Shown: positions 18,001 through 25,658, counted from the first letter of the stretch. The stretch is DNA of 64,000 nucleotides from Alteribacter aurantiacus DSM 18675 (GCF_000429705.1 NZ_KE386942.1:567492-631491); one strand, 5' to 3'. The notes: generated from the sequence alone by a model not told the origin. Translations and numbers: made by a program.

Positions 18001-18141
18001 CCTATTGCCATTAGGGAAAAACATAGGAAAATGGTGAATAACCAGTGTGGTCTGCTCATCGAAGAATCGCGTAATCGCATCCCATACACTTAGCTCTGCT
18101 TTTAAGCCAGGTGCATCACCTATCATCGTGGGTATAAACAT
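15055..18141 (-). CDS. NERD-UvrD/AddA-like helicase-nuclease
   Basis: A 1028-residue protein. Residues about 10-120 form a NERD nuclease domain (Asp54 in REIDILL, Glu68-Val-Lys70 in CIIEVKG, then GSPYQQAENQL). A full SF1A helicase follows: Walker A AGAGTGKT (326-333), Ia MITFTNAST, II FVDEFQDS, III VVGDIKQAIYRFRGA, IV QLNYRSS, V TTVHRSKGLEY, VI LLYVALTRAEQ. It resembles AddA but ends soon after motif VI, so it lacks AddA's C-terminal nuclease; the NERD domain may replace it. The start at 18141 follows AAAGGA by 8 nt. It is the first gene of the operon. Confidence 0.88.
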   Translation of the reverse strand: MFIPTMIGDAPGLKAELSVWDAITRFFDEQTTLVIHHFPMFFPNGNRNGRREIDILLINELLGVCIIEVKGITIDQIEAIQGHRWSYKDYFINQGSPYQQAENQLHLLCSHLEKDPLLYRRLSKRVFVALPYITEKQWKERGFHEKIHIPLPVFKDDLEDENSLRTKLQSFALKEAFGKLTNLEMKKIHKILGVKSVVTTKKQTPTIETHIPFSRLYVVNTSQEFNQHLNEINSSLQLGTKVYILSYCEINMTEILNSEQYKKAFQLVIFHAKEMIQEPITTLPVTDGVGLNEGIFEKLTNHFPAFNIGQYKVIHQPITSHQMITAGAGTGKTHVMIDRIMFLLMNGNVPLKLFTMITFTNASTNEMKKRLKDKFIGLFNLTRNTQLLLYAEEVKDMQISTIHSFAKDILKELAHEMGYGKNVKLRSFVYDKKIIIQQLMNKFFAGRPIELFLETEIKDYDFVEFTYLLWEEMEKKGLTNKEIQQLDWGTVSKNELTVVHELLQYIFQHCESHLDKLKQEENSITIGDLIRKLKLFISSEEKMKQLSKGHFIFVDEFQDSDAVQIELLASLQRFLNYKLFVVGDIKQAIYRFRGADYKSFKELQDRTEGVNYFQTELQLNYRSSSSLLDQMHPLFERWHALNWLTYKTTDRLLSNEKSQFKNNDWFVSGDYKQELKHALNTLPNQGDKIALIVRTNRHALEIKEYCISQNIVTSENLDGTFFISQPVYDFKALVDGLLFPNEPKFLIDALQTPFFNYVIPYHTLIPFGGHTNQIISFIKLHTNDKFHQHVALLRTLSPMTVIQNIIHENEFFRRLPEFVEKQLLKNREDKEPSLEEVNLEVDRYKKNFQHLMLLIERQFESQNLTLQGLRDWLQLQIKTNRMENEPNLDQHQAKIEITTVHRSKGLEYHTVFLPITNSPFNTVEQNHFLEEGSESITKGAERKVGYKISVKGKVGANQEMMEHENHHYDYLKKYEDIEQLKEETRLLYVALTRAEQRVFITIPKQRYIKSDTWAYILKCGGLLDGVEV

Positions 18142-18205
18142 AAGATTAATCCTTTCTAGCATATGATATCGCTAAAAGAGTACTAGTTTCCATTTTATTA
18201 GTATA

Positions 18206-18234
18206 ATTATACCTTTCTTTTACATATTTTTGTA
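18206..18234 (-). promoter_or_regulatory. promoter of the NERD-helicase operon
   Basis: A perfect -10 TATAAT (18206-18211, minus strand), a 17-bp spacer and a weak -35 TACAAA (18229-18234), about 65 bp before the start codon. Confidence 0.6.
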
Positions 18235-18286
18235 GTTGTTTGTCGAAAAACATAATTTATTCTATTTCAAAAGACCCTCTTTATCA

Positions 18287-18327
18287 GAAAAAACTCCTCT
18301 CCATTTCCATTTCTGGAGAGTTTTTTA
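18287..18327. terminator. bidirectional terminator
   Basis: AAAAAACTC..CTCTCC faces GGAGAGTTTTTT across a short loop. It insulates the helicase operon from the next cassette. Confidence 0.6.
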
Positions 18328-18343
18328 ATTTACCTCCATAATG

Positions 18344-18434
18344 AAAACCCCCTATCCAATCTCTACCAAAAAGGATTAATGAGGGGGTTTTATCTATTGT
18401 ACTGTTTTGTACAAGAAGGACTTGATGTGAAATT
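18344..18434 (+). repeat. groEL-3'-end-like direct repeat (R4)
   Basis: A terminator hairpin (AAACCCCC ... GAGGGGGTTT, 18344-18391), then TTATCTAT, then ACTTGATGTGAAATTA, the same order of parts as the copy at 1961-2056. Apart from this and the hairpin at 18287, I see no gene in 18142-18698. Confidence 0.55.
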
Positions 18435-18698
18435 AGGTAGTATCCCACTATATGACACTTGTCAGGAGAGCTGGCAAGATCGGTATCTTCTCCAATAATC
18501 AGTAACTAAAACTTCAAAAATATGAACAGACCTGCAATGCAACGGGTACTGCGTTTTAAATGAGAGCGAGTCTAAATTATGCTGAAACAATATAGACATG
18601 CTTTTAAAAATGGTATTCGATATAATTACTTATTTAGAACTTTACAGGAGCACTCTAAACAGGGTTTCAGTGACACTTGTCTCCAGAACTTAGTAGAA

Positions 18699-19904
18699 TT
18701 ATAATGCTAAATAATTCCTAATTAATTCATCAAATTTCTCTCTTCTTAACTTATTTGAATTATTTACAAAATCCACTTCATTACACCAATTAATCAAAAA
18801 TTCTTTTTGATTATTATCAATCTCTTTAACATTTGCTTCAACAAATAAACCGATTAAATAAGTAATAAGATCCAAACGTTCTATAGGTTTTAATTCTGTT
18901 TCATTTACTTTTAAAAACCTCAGCACATTATCCATAGCTTCAAGATTCATATCAATAATCTGTATTGTGTCTACAGTTTCTAATTTGCCAATTGCTTTAG
19001 GTTTAGCATCAGATGGGATTGGACTTGAATTGCTAGTTTTGGGTAATCCAGTGTGCTTATAATAGGCAGAGTTTAATGCTGCTAAAGGAATAGAAACCTC
19101 TGCTGATTTTCTAGGGAACAAGCGTTCAAAACCGTTAGATTCTAATTTTTCTGCAAAAGGATAGACATAATAAGTGTAAAAATCCAATCCTTTTGTTAAC
19201 ATATCTGAAAGATATACCATTACTTCTGTAACTTGGCTACCAGCTAAATTTAATACTTCGAACCAAGCCATTTGTTCCTGACGAGATAAATCAGTTGCTT
19301 GATTTACCACATATGCATACCCAAAATGCTTACGTCGAATTTCTGAAAGAACATCTTTAACTTCACTTTGGTTAAGAAACTCATTTTTTGTTAGATATTC
19401 CCTAAAAACAGTATGCTCTTTATTGTATAGAATACCTACAGGTATTTGATATTCTTCATACTCCCTACCTTCGTCAATAACTACAAACTTACCTTTTTTT
19501 AGATCTAAAACAATATGCTTAAACTCTGGATGATTAGTATATGCTTTATAATTTGCTGACAACCTTTGTTGACCATCTGCGACTGACATTCTACCTTTTA
19601 AAGATTCTCCATCCAAAATCTCACGTGTAATAAAGTTCATTTGCTCTACTACTTTCTCTGGCTTAGTTATAATATTGACGGAAATCGGGGCTATAGGAGA
19701 CGACCCATGTAGCTGATAATTAAACAACCCCGCTGCCTTTTCGTCAGTCCACCTTATGTAAGTCTGAAATACTGGTAAAACAAGATTCTTCTCGTCTATT
19801 TCTTCACAAAGTCTACGAATATTTAAATCTCTTCTTTCTTTACTTGCATCAAAAAGCGCACTATCTAGCATTTCATTTAAAGTCCTTGAAATGGTTGCAT
19901 TCAT
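18699..19904 (-). CDS. DUF262 domain protein lacking the nuclease half
   Basis: A 401-residue protein. It has the DUF262 ParB-like signature DGQQRL at 110-115 and the upstream LVLPVFQTYIRW block (41-52). No DUF1524 HxxP motif is visible, so it resembles a GmrS-type subunit alone or a DUF262 regulator. Start at 19904 behind AGGGGG. It stands between two groEL-like repeats (18344 and 20242) as the only confident gene of that cassette. Without a nuclease partner, the function is unclear. Confidence 0.75.
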   Translation of the reverse strand: MNATISRTLNEMLDSALFDASKERRDLNIRRLCEEIDEKNLVLPVFQTYIRWTDEKAAGLFNYQLHGSSPIAPISVNIITKPEKVVEQMNFITREILDGESLKGRMSVADGQQRLSANYKAYTNHPEFKHIVLDLKKGKFVVIDEGREYEEYQIPVGILYNKEHTVFREYLTKNEFLNQSEVKDVLSEIRRKHFGYAYVVNQATDLSRQEQMAWFEVLNLAGSQVTEVMVYLSDMLTKGLDFYTYYVYPFAEKLESNGFERLFPRKSAEVSIPLAALNSAYYKHTGLPKTSNSSPIPSDAKPKAIGKLETVDTIQIIDMNLEAMDNVLRFLKVNETELKPIERLDLITYLIGLFVEANVKEIDNNQKEFLINWCNEVDFVNNSNKLRREKFDELIRNYLAL

Positions 19905-20241
19905 TTTTACATCCCCCTACTGAAATTTCTACTTCTACACAAACTTTATAACAAGAAGTTATAATTGTCAAACAATTTTAGCTGCCATTAAATATTTATT
20001 TATATTATAATTATAAATGCTATTAAATAAGGTTTTTTTATTAATGAAAAAACTAGCTGCATTCATATAAATTAATAATAGAATAGTTTCTTCATACTGA
20101 AGAATCAGTTGAATTTGTTTCGAAAGTACGGGACGGTTCTTATACTTCACTCTCTTTTCAGAAACCACCTGAAGGTGTATATTTCCAGTATCCACCGATG
20201 TCGTTATATTCACCAGTCGTTCAGCTCGTCAACATACACAT
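19905..20241. other. intergenic stretch with a doubtful 81-codon frame
   Basis: An AT-rich region. The open frame 19968-20213 (minus) is not recognisable, and a REP-like motif (GGGACGGTTCTTATACTTC) falls inside it at 20123-20147. I see no convincing gene. Confidence 0.4.
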
Positions 20242-20357
20242 AACCCCCCCTCACCACTCTCTACTTAAAAAGAGATCAATGAGGGGGTTTCCGTTTATCC
20301 TACGGCTTGGAGCCGGAGGGGGCGTGATGTAAAGCTTACATCATGCCGCCCCTATGG
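20242..20357 (+). repeat. groEL-3'-end direct repeat (R3), near-identical to native
   Basis: A terminator hairpin (20242-20290) is followed by 20295-20349, almost identical to the sequence next to native groEL (30209-30265): ATCCTACGGCTT, CCGGAGGGGGCGTGATG, AAAGCTTACATCATGCCGCC. It therefore includes the groEL stop codon and the last Met-Met-Gly-Gly codons, then leaves groEL similarity at CCTATGG. Confidence 0.8.
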
Positions 20358-20500
20358 TTGGGGAGTGGAATACTTTTAATGATATGTGCGAAAAGTGCGG
20401 TATATCAAGGTTTTTCATTTTTTTACTGTAACATCTTAAACAATGTTTAATTGCTTTTAATTGGATTTTGTTAGCATTCTGTGAGCAAAATTTAATTAAG
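20345..20500 (+). repeat. cassette terminal sequence, copy 1
   Basis: Shares CCTATGGTTGG, ATGTGTGC-type and AAAAGTGCGGTATAT blocks in order with 26735-26890. Both follow the groEL-like core, as expected for the conserved end of an integrating element. The rest of 20358-20579 shows no gene. Confidence 0.6.
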
Positions 20501-20579
20501 AAATAAATTATTCGCTTATTATTTTATAACCCCTCTGTTTTTTTAGTCTCCTCATCTTCGAAAATCCATAGGAATAATC

Positions 20580-20921
20580 TTAAAAGTCTTGCAACCCTAA
20601 TTGAACAGACAACGCCCTATCAACTTGCCTCATCATATTATCGTCTAGATGAGTGATTTTATCTTCAAGTCTTTGTCTATCTATTGACTTTGTTTGTTCA
20701 GCTAAGATTACAGAGTCCTTATCTAGCCCCCATTGTAAAGCATCCACTTCCACATGTGTGGGCAACTTAGCCTGTTTAATCTGACTTGTCATTGGCGCAA
20801 CAGAAATAAGTGGCGAGAATTTACTCGCAATATCATTTGAAACAACTACAACCGGCCTAATTCCACCTTGTTCAGAACCAACTACAGGAGATAAGTTAGC
20901 AAGTTATATTTCTCCCCTCAT
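20580..20921 (-). pseudogene. mazF: mazF/ndoA toxin pseudogene, one nonsense codon
   Basis: The 114-codon frame reads ATG AGG GGA GAA ATA, then TAA, then LANLSPVVGSEQGGIRP, VVVVSNDI, then TSQIKQAKLPTHVEVDA, SVILAEQTKSIDRQRL and DKITHLDD. This is a full-length MazF/PemK endoribonuclease (usual length about 116 aa). The only visible defect is a stop (20904-20906) where MazF proteins have tyrosine. From the ATG at 20792 onward only the C-terminal 70 residues could be made. No antitoxin (MazE) gene lies upstream; that place is taken by a membrane-protein gene sharing the same ATG-TAA stretch as its last codons. Confidence 0.85.
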
Positions 20922-21470
20922 TAAATTTTTTATATTGTGTGGTGAGTTTAACCCATGGGATTGGTTTCGGGAAACATCTTTTGGCTGGGCTTTTTCTATT
21001 TCAACATTTTCTGGATTAGTTGCCGTAGATTCAACAGCATTGTTATCATGTATCCCTTCAAACTCTTGGGAATTTTCATTTGGCACTTTAAAAGTTTTTA
21101 CACCTTCTATGTAATCTCGTCTAAATGATTTTACCTCGATATGGGTGTTCAGGACTTCTTTCTTAAGCATTTGTATTAATTCACTCATAGAGTTTGTATT
21201 AGTAATAATTTTATCTAAGCCAACTTGAACCTTTTCTTCTTTGTTACTTGACTTAATACCCTCAGCAACAACCATAATTATGGCTACGATAGCTAGAGAG
21301 ATGGAAACAAGACCACTTCCTATTGAGATTACATTTGAAAATGATATTCTTTCATGAATGTTTAATAAAATTATTGTTAAGAGACAAATTATTATTGCTA
21401 TAAGTATACTAACAATCCACCTCCAGTCCCTGATCCTTAATTTTACATTTGTATCAATATTATTTCCCAT
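20904..21470 (-). CDS. two-TM coiled-coil membrane protein, tail shared with mazF
   Basis: A 188-residue protein with TM segments at about 17-38 and 44-70, a helical/coiled-coil part (about 80-125) and a polar tail. Its last codons (MRGEI) are the first codons of the mazF pseudogene in the same frame, so it ends at the nonsense codon there. The start ATG at 21470 follows GGGAGAG by 5 nt. I do not recognise the family. The C-terminal tail may be an accident of fusion with the broken toxin gene. Confidence 0.65.
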   Translation of the reverse strand: MGNNIDTNVKLRIRDWRWIVSILIAIIICLLTIILLNIHERISFSNVISIGSGLVSISLAIVAIIMVVAEGIKSSNKEEKVQVGLDKIITNTNSMSELIQMLKKEVLNTHIEVKSFRRDYIEGVKTFKVPNENSQEFEGIHDNNAVESTATNPENVEIEKAQPKDVSRNQSHGLNSPHNIKNLMRGEI

Positions 21471-21555
21471 AAAGGCTCTCCCATTGTCTTTTAAATATTT
21501 GATGTTGTGCATCTTAATCTTCTATACCCAATAGCAAAACAATCAGTTCATATCA

Positions 21556-22635
21556 TTATTCATACTCATCAGTCACCAATGATCCCCTGGATAGTAATGT
21601 ATTATTTAAGTCTGATAGTTTTATTTTTTCCCTATTCAACACTTGAACGATGAAATCAACCCATGCATCTGTATATAAAAAATCGTTATGAGCTTGGTCA
21701 TAATAACAGTATTTAGTATTTGTATCAAATGGATCCTCACCTTCTTTTGGTGGTCTCACCTTAAATAGTTTCCACATTATTGTATGATTACTAATTGTAA
21801 AATCAGCAATCCCCTTCTCTATCACTTTTTGGACAATTACCCCTGGTCTATGTCTACCTGTATTAACACCTTCAACTCGAATAACCTTATCTTTGACAAT
21901 GGCTGTCAAACGCTGAACTTCTTCTTGTTCCTCTGGGTTCAATGAGTCCCACCTCAAAAACTCAATTGACAAGTCGTTTCTACTAGCGTTAGCAACTTTA
22001 GGAATGGCTATCAATTTAACACTAAACTCTTGACTGTTGTATACATCTTCAGATAATTCACTTCTATACTTATTTATATAATCAACCAGATTTTGTACTT
22101 CAGTAGATAATAAGTTCTTTTGTGCTTGCCTTTGCTCTTTAGTCATCACCCTTGAAAATTGAAGTGAAAAAGCGAGATTTTCATTTATGCCGTAATCTTC
22201 ACCAAACAGTTTTACAAGCGTGTTTTCAAAGTTGTATAAAAGGGCCTGACATTCTCCAAAGATTAGAGTATCTAGAGTTTCTTTTTCGATATGTCTATGT
22301 TCTACCTTGTTTCTAAGCTTAATAAATAGCTTTAAATTTTCCTCCTCACCTTCACTTAGTTCACCATACTTTGTGATACAAGTGCTTAACTCCCATGCCT
22401 TTCGTTCGCCATCAACACGTTCATACCGATTTTTCTTTTTATAAAAGTATTTATCACCTATGGTGTTATTAAAATGTGCATGTAACAAACGAGTCCAAGC
22501 CATAATCATTAACGTTATGTAATTCTCAACTCTAAACGTGGTTCTTGGTTTATTGTATACCTCAACTGCCAGTAAAGCGCTGTCGATAGAGCTTTCAAGT
22601 ATTGTTTTCGTCTTTCCTTTTCTTAAACTCACCAC
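21556..22635 (-). CDS. DUF3644 family protein (HEPN-like)
   Basis: A 359-residue protein resembling the DUF3644 family. The N-terminal helical domain carries KLRNKVEHRHI, with RNKVEH at 108-113 (Rx4H), a HEPN-type signature. The C-terminal half (about 200-359) is a separate domain (GVIVQKVIEKGIADFT, then KYCYYDQAHNDFLYT) that may bind nucleic acid or a partner. DUF3644 genes are often found among defence genes; ribonuclease activity is an inference. Starts at tandem GTG codons (22635/22632) with a weak GGTGGTGAT upstream. Confidence 0.75.
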   Translation of the reverse strand: MVSLRKGKTKTILESSIDSALLAVEVYNKPRTTFRVENYITLMIMAWTRLLHAHFNNTIGDKYFYKKKNRYERVDGERKAWELSTCITKYGELSEGEEENLKLFIKLRNKVEHRHIEKETLDTLIFGECQALLYNFENTLVKLFGEDYGINENLAFSLQFSRVMTKEQRQAQKNLLSTEVQNLVDYINKYRSELSEDVYNSQEFSVKLIAIPKVANASRNDLSIEFLRWDSLNPEEQEEVQRLTAIVKDKVIRVEGVNTGRHRPGVIVQKVIEKGIADFTISNHTIMWKLFKVRPPKEGEDPFDTNTKYCYYDQAHNDFLYTDAWVDFIVQVLNREKIKLSDLNNTLLSRGSLVTDEYE

Positions 22636-22743
22636 ATCACCACCAATTTGATTCTAGAAGCTACATACTTAATATTTCTTTATTTTTTATTAAGATCCTA
22701 GAGTACTCTCTATTATTTGTTTTTAAGTATTTATAGGGATATA

Positions 22744-22968
22744 CTAATAAACACCTTTGCCAGGCTTTAGATATATCTTTTTTTGTCCACTGCCGAAAGG
22801 ATCTGCGGAATAGTCTATTATTTCTTTATCCAACAGATCTTGGAGGGTTCTATAAATATCTTCCTCACTAAAACCCTCATTAACCAACACATTTACTAAC
22901 CCTTCTTCAAGAAAATTACTAGAATCTAATTCTCGTTGAATTAATCTCAATAGTTCTTTTTTTTCCAT
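22744..22968 (-). CDS. 74-aa winged-helix-like protein
   Basis: A small protein with helix-turn-helix-like spacing (LVNVLVNEGFSEEDIYRTLQ then DLLDKEIIDYS) and a beta-hairpin-like end, as in a winged-helix domain. The RBS AGGAGGGG is excellent and 5 nt from the ATG. It lies just upstream of DUF3644 on the same strand and may regulate or partner it. The family is not recognised. Confidence 0.6.
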   Translation of the reverse strand: MEKKELLRLIQRELDSSNFLEEGLVNVLVNEGFSEEDIYRTLQDLLDKEIIDYSADPFGSGQKKIYLKPGKGVY

Positions 22969-23074
22969 GCTATCCCCTCCTATTTAACTAATTCTACAAA
23001 GAGTAATATTTCCCTACATTTTCCTGTGTACATTTTTCGACAGATGCAACAATTGTTTATCACCTATAACCAAC

Positions 23075-23110
23075 CCCCCCGCCCATTCCTCACTCACTAC
23101 AATAGGTTTA
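23075..23110 (+). repeat. degenerate half of a groEL-like terminator repeat
   Basis: AACCCCCCCGCCCATTCCTC resembles the left arm of the hairpin at 20242, but the right arm is eroded. Low confidence. Confidence 0.25.
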
Positions 23111-23207
23111 AATAACTTTTAAAAACCGTGTTGAATTAGGCTTTTTTAATATTAATATTATAATCGTTGCAAACAAATTATATGTGGTTCGGTCACCTTT
23201 CCGGACA

Positions 23208-23435
23208 CTAATTACTCAAAAAGACGACACCACAAACTTGCTGGTGTCGTCTTTTTGAGTAATTATTATACTCTCTCACTTCAATAGTCCAATCACCGTC
23301 AGCTTCAACGTTGAACATACAAATACCACCAGGGTCGAACCGCTGCGTGCCACCTCCCTCATAGAAGCCGATTTCATTAACCAGCAAACCCGAGTTGTTG
23401 TTCAGCATCACGAAAAAGTTACTTCCTCGTGTGTG
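23208..23435 (-). pseudogene. 3' fragment of a secreted-protein domain
   Basis: In frame right after the TAA of the Ltp gene, the sequence encodes KHTRGSNFFVMLNNNSGLLV, then NEIGFYEGGG, FNVEADGDWTIEV and a tail that runs into a terminator hairpin. The NFFVxLN...LLVNEIG...ADGDWTIEV pattern looks like the beta-rich C-terminal domain of Gram-positive surface proteins. There is no good start codon or RBS (GTG at 23411 is possible), so it is probably a remnant, or an extension reachable only by stop-codon readthrough. Confidence 0.5.
23210..23264. terminator. bidirectional terminator, 23-bp perfect stem
   Basis: A perfect inverted repeat with a 9-nt loop; the core is AAAAAGACGACACCA facing TGGTGTCGTCTTTTT. 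It overlaps the end of the fragment frame and terminates the Ltp gene. Confidence 0.85.
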
Positions 23436-23438
23436 TTT

Positions 23439-24461
23439 TTATAGTCCGATTTCGTCTACTGCGTGTGTTGCCTGACTGTTTGTAAAGCCTTCAAATTCCA
23501 GTTGGTCGATTAAGCCACTTCTGGAGAAGTTCGAGTAATCCAGATAAGCCTCACCGCTTTTAACTGCCTGTTCATACCAGTCCACGTCTATATATTCAAC
23601 GGCGAATGTCGCGTCCTCATTACTGAATCCTTCAAATTCTAGTTGATCTATAAGCCCTTCTTTAGAAAAAGCGGAAAAGTCCAAATAACTTTCTGCTGAT
23701 CCGATTGCATTTACCTGCGAAAGCGTCAGTTCTTCCTCCGGTTCCCCTTCTCTTAGGAACGTTTCTTCGAAGCTGTAGAGCATGCCGTATTCATCGTACT
23801 CAAGATCACCGCCGACATTAGCACCTTGCCAGTCACCCAAGAATTCATCAACAAGGTCTTCATCCTGTTGTGCACCGGAGATACCAATCCACGCCAGGAT
23901 TTCACCACTACCGAAATCAGATACATCAACTTCAACAGAGAACGCGCCATCTTCAACCGTTACCTGACCATCATCAAAGTGGTCAAAGTCGTCCAAGTTC
24001 TCAACTTCCCAGCTTACTATAACACCATCGTCGAGGTTCGTGTCAGCTTCCAGGATCACTAGATCGTCTTCCATACGAAAGTTTTCTTCAATCGTGTATT
24101 CATAGGTTTCAGCTTCCGGTACTTCTTCCTCCGTAACTTCCTCTTCCTCAGTAGCTTCTTCTTCCTCAGCTTCAGCGGCAGATGCTTCTTCCGCTTCTGG
24201 CTCTTCCTCGGCTACCTCATCGCCGCCTGATGCTGCGGCGGCGACGATAAACCCGATCAGTGCGATAAAGGACAATGCTCCAGTAGTAGCAATTCTCCCT
24301 GCCTTTGCAAAGTGCTCATGCTTCCATAGTAGATAAAGACCGAACCCTGCAATAACCACTCCTGCAAACGGCGTTACATTAAAAGCGAATAGTGGCGCGA
24401 TGAGAAGTACCATTACAAATGGCGCCCAGGCTTTCTTTGACATTTCTTTTAATTTCCCCAT
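23439..24461 (-). CDS. Ltp-repeat membrane protein
   Basis: A 340-residue protein. The N-terminus has three hydrophobic segments (about 12-30, 32-46, 60-77), then a Glu-rich linker (about 80-118), a beta-rich middle domain (about 120-245) and two C-terminal Ltp repeats, each YLD(F/Y)SxFSxxGLIDQLEFEG (about 262-298 and 306-340; PF07553). Ltp domains occur in the superinfection-exclusion lipoprotein of Streptococcus phage TP-J34, which blocks phage DNA entry. No lipobox is present; membrane helices replace it. The acidic linker suits a salt-adapted organism. A phage-exclusion role is inference. Confidence 0.8.
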   Translation of the reverse strand: MGKLKEMSKKAWAPFVMVLLIAPLFAFNVTPFAGVVIAGFGLYLLWKHEHFAKAGRIATTGALSFIALIGFIVAAAASGGDEVAEEEPEAEEASAAEAEEEEATEEEEVTEEEVPEAETYEYTIEENFRMEDDLVILEADTNLDDGVIVSWEVENLDDFDHFDDGQVTVEDGAFSVEVDVSDFGSGEILAWIGISGAQQDEDLVDEFLGDWQGANVGGDLEYDEYGMLYSFEETFLREGEPEEELTLSQVNAIGSAESYLDFSAFSKEGLIDQLEFEGFSNEDATFAVEYIDVDWYEQAVKSGEAYLDYSNFSRSGLIDQLEFEGFTNSQATHAVDEIGL

Positions 24462-24903
24462 TATTTATCCCCCACATTTTTATAGATTCACCTAGGATTA
24501 TACAGACAATGTGAAGTGAATGTAACCTTATATTTCCTTTAAATACTCTCAGTAACTAAACATCCTGTTTCTTCTCACCAACGAACTTCACGACGGATCC
24601 TTCTTCGGATATGCAATTCCTTTCACTTCGATGTTCGGATTAGAACAATACGTAGAGATGAACGTAATTTTTATCGTTCTCCCTCCTATAACAAACCCTC
24701 TATTCGTACCACCACTTTGATCTGGTTTTGAAGAGCCTTTTAGAGGAGCAAGGCTAGAACAAGAAAACAACTGTATGCGGTGATAAATTCCAATCATAAC
24801 AGTGCCTGTCACTTCCCGGTTTTTATCTAAACTAAAGACCAGTTTCATCCTGGACTGGTCTCTCTCTCAGTACTTGTTACAGAATATATTAAGCACTCTT
24901 TTT
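24462..24903. other. gap with a doubtful 86-codon frame
   Basis: The open frame 24588-24848 (minus) begins MKLVFSLDKNREVTGTVMIG but matches no family I know and has no clear RBS. It may be a degraded gene. Confidence 0.35.
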
Positions 24904-25053
24904 CTATTCCGATTCCAATCCCATAAATGCTATTAAGGCCAGGATTAATCCAACAATATTAGTTAATACCTTAACCTCAAAGAAGTCAGGGTGGTAATAT
25001 AAGTAGATTGATGCAATAAGAAATGCTAGTCCTAGTGCAACCCCTCTAACAAC
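24904..25053 (-). pseudogene. small membrane protein remnant without a start codon
   Basis: After a TAA at 25054-25056, an open frame encodes VVRGVALGLAFLIASIYLYY, then HPDFFEVKVLTNIVGLILAL and IAFMGLESE: two TM helices of a common small Bacillus membrane protein type. No ATG, GTG or TTG precedes the first helix, so the 5' end appears lost. Confidence 0.5.
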
Positions 25054-25446
25054 TTATCAGTATCACTTTTTTTGATTTACCCTCATTTTTCTCCCGGTTT
25101 CTTGCTATGCTTCTTTGTACATTCCCCACTACGGCACCTCCCTTTGCCAACTGACTTCGACAAAGTCAGGATCCTTCCTTTATTTTCTAACAGATTGCAC
25201 CTGCCCAGAATAGGTAGACTCTGTGTGCGGAGTGAGCACCTCTTTTATACACGAAGATGAAAACACCACAAGAAGAATCTACTTGCACATTAAAAAAGAA
25301 ATGAAAAAAAGAGGCCTCCACTAAGTTTTCAAATTTAATGAAAGACCTCTCTTCTGAGCTTACGGTTAATATCGGTGAGTTTTCAGGACACTAAATAAAG
25401 TTCTATGGGCGTCAAACCTTGATGCTAAAGAGGTTATCCCCTCTTA
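25054..25446. other. gap containing one terminator-like hairpin
   Basis: A hairpin at about 25306-25352 (minus: AGAGGTCT ... AGGCCTCT followed by T-run) looks like a terminator. A plus-strand 62-codon frame at 25072 has no support. The last bases before 25447 no longer match the groEL terminator. Confidence 0.4.
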
Positions 25447-25658
25447 TTACATCATGCCGTCCATGCCACCCATTCCGCCCATGTCAGGCATTGGGTTGCC
25501 GCCGTCTTCTTCTGGAAGGTCAGCGACTACAGCTTCGGTTGTTAGGAACATAGCTGCAACGGATGCTGCGTTTTGAAGTGCGGAGCGTGTAACCTTTGTT
25601 GGGTCAACGATTCCTGCTTCTACCATGTTCACGTATTCCCCGTTCGCTGCGTTGAAGC
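25447..25658 (-). pseudogene. groEL: duplicated groEL 3' end (about 61 codons)
   Basis: From the stop codon back to about codon 480, this copy differs from the native groEL 3' end at only a handful of bases. It encodes NGEYVNMVEAGIVDPTKV ... PDMGGMGGMDGMM. Similarity ends abruptly about 10 bp from the stop of the RHH gene. It has no start of its own. I read it as a boundary left by an insertion at, or recombination within, the groEL 3' end. Confidence 0.9.

Noticed and set aside
19968..20213. 81-codon minus-strand frame
   Set aside because: No RBS, AT-rich, and contains a REP-like motif.
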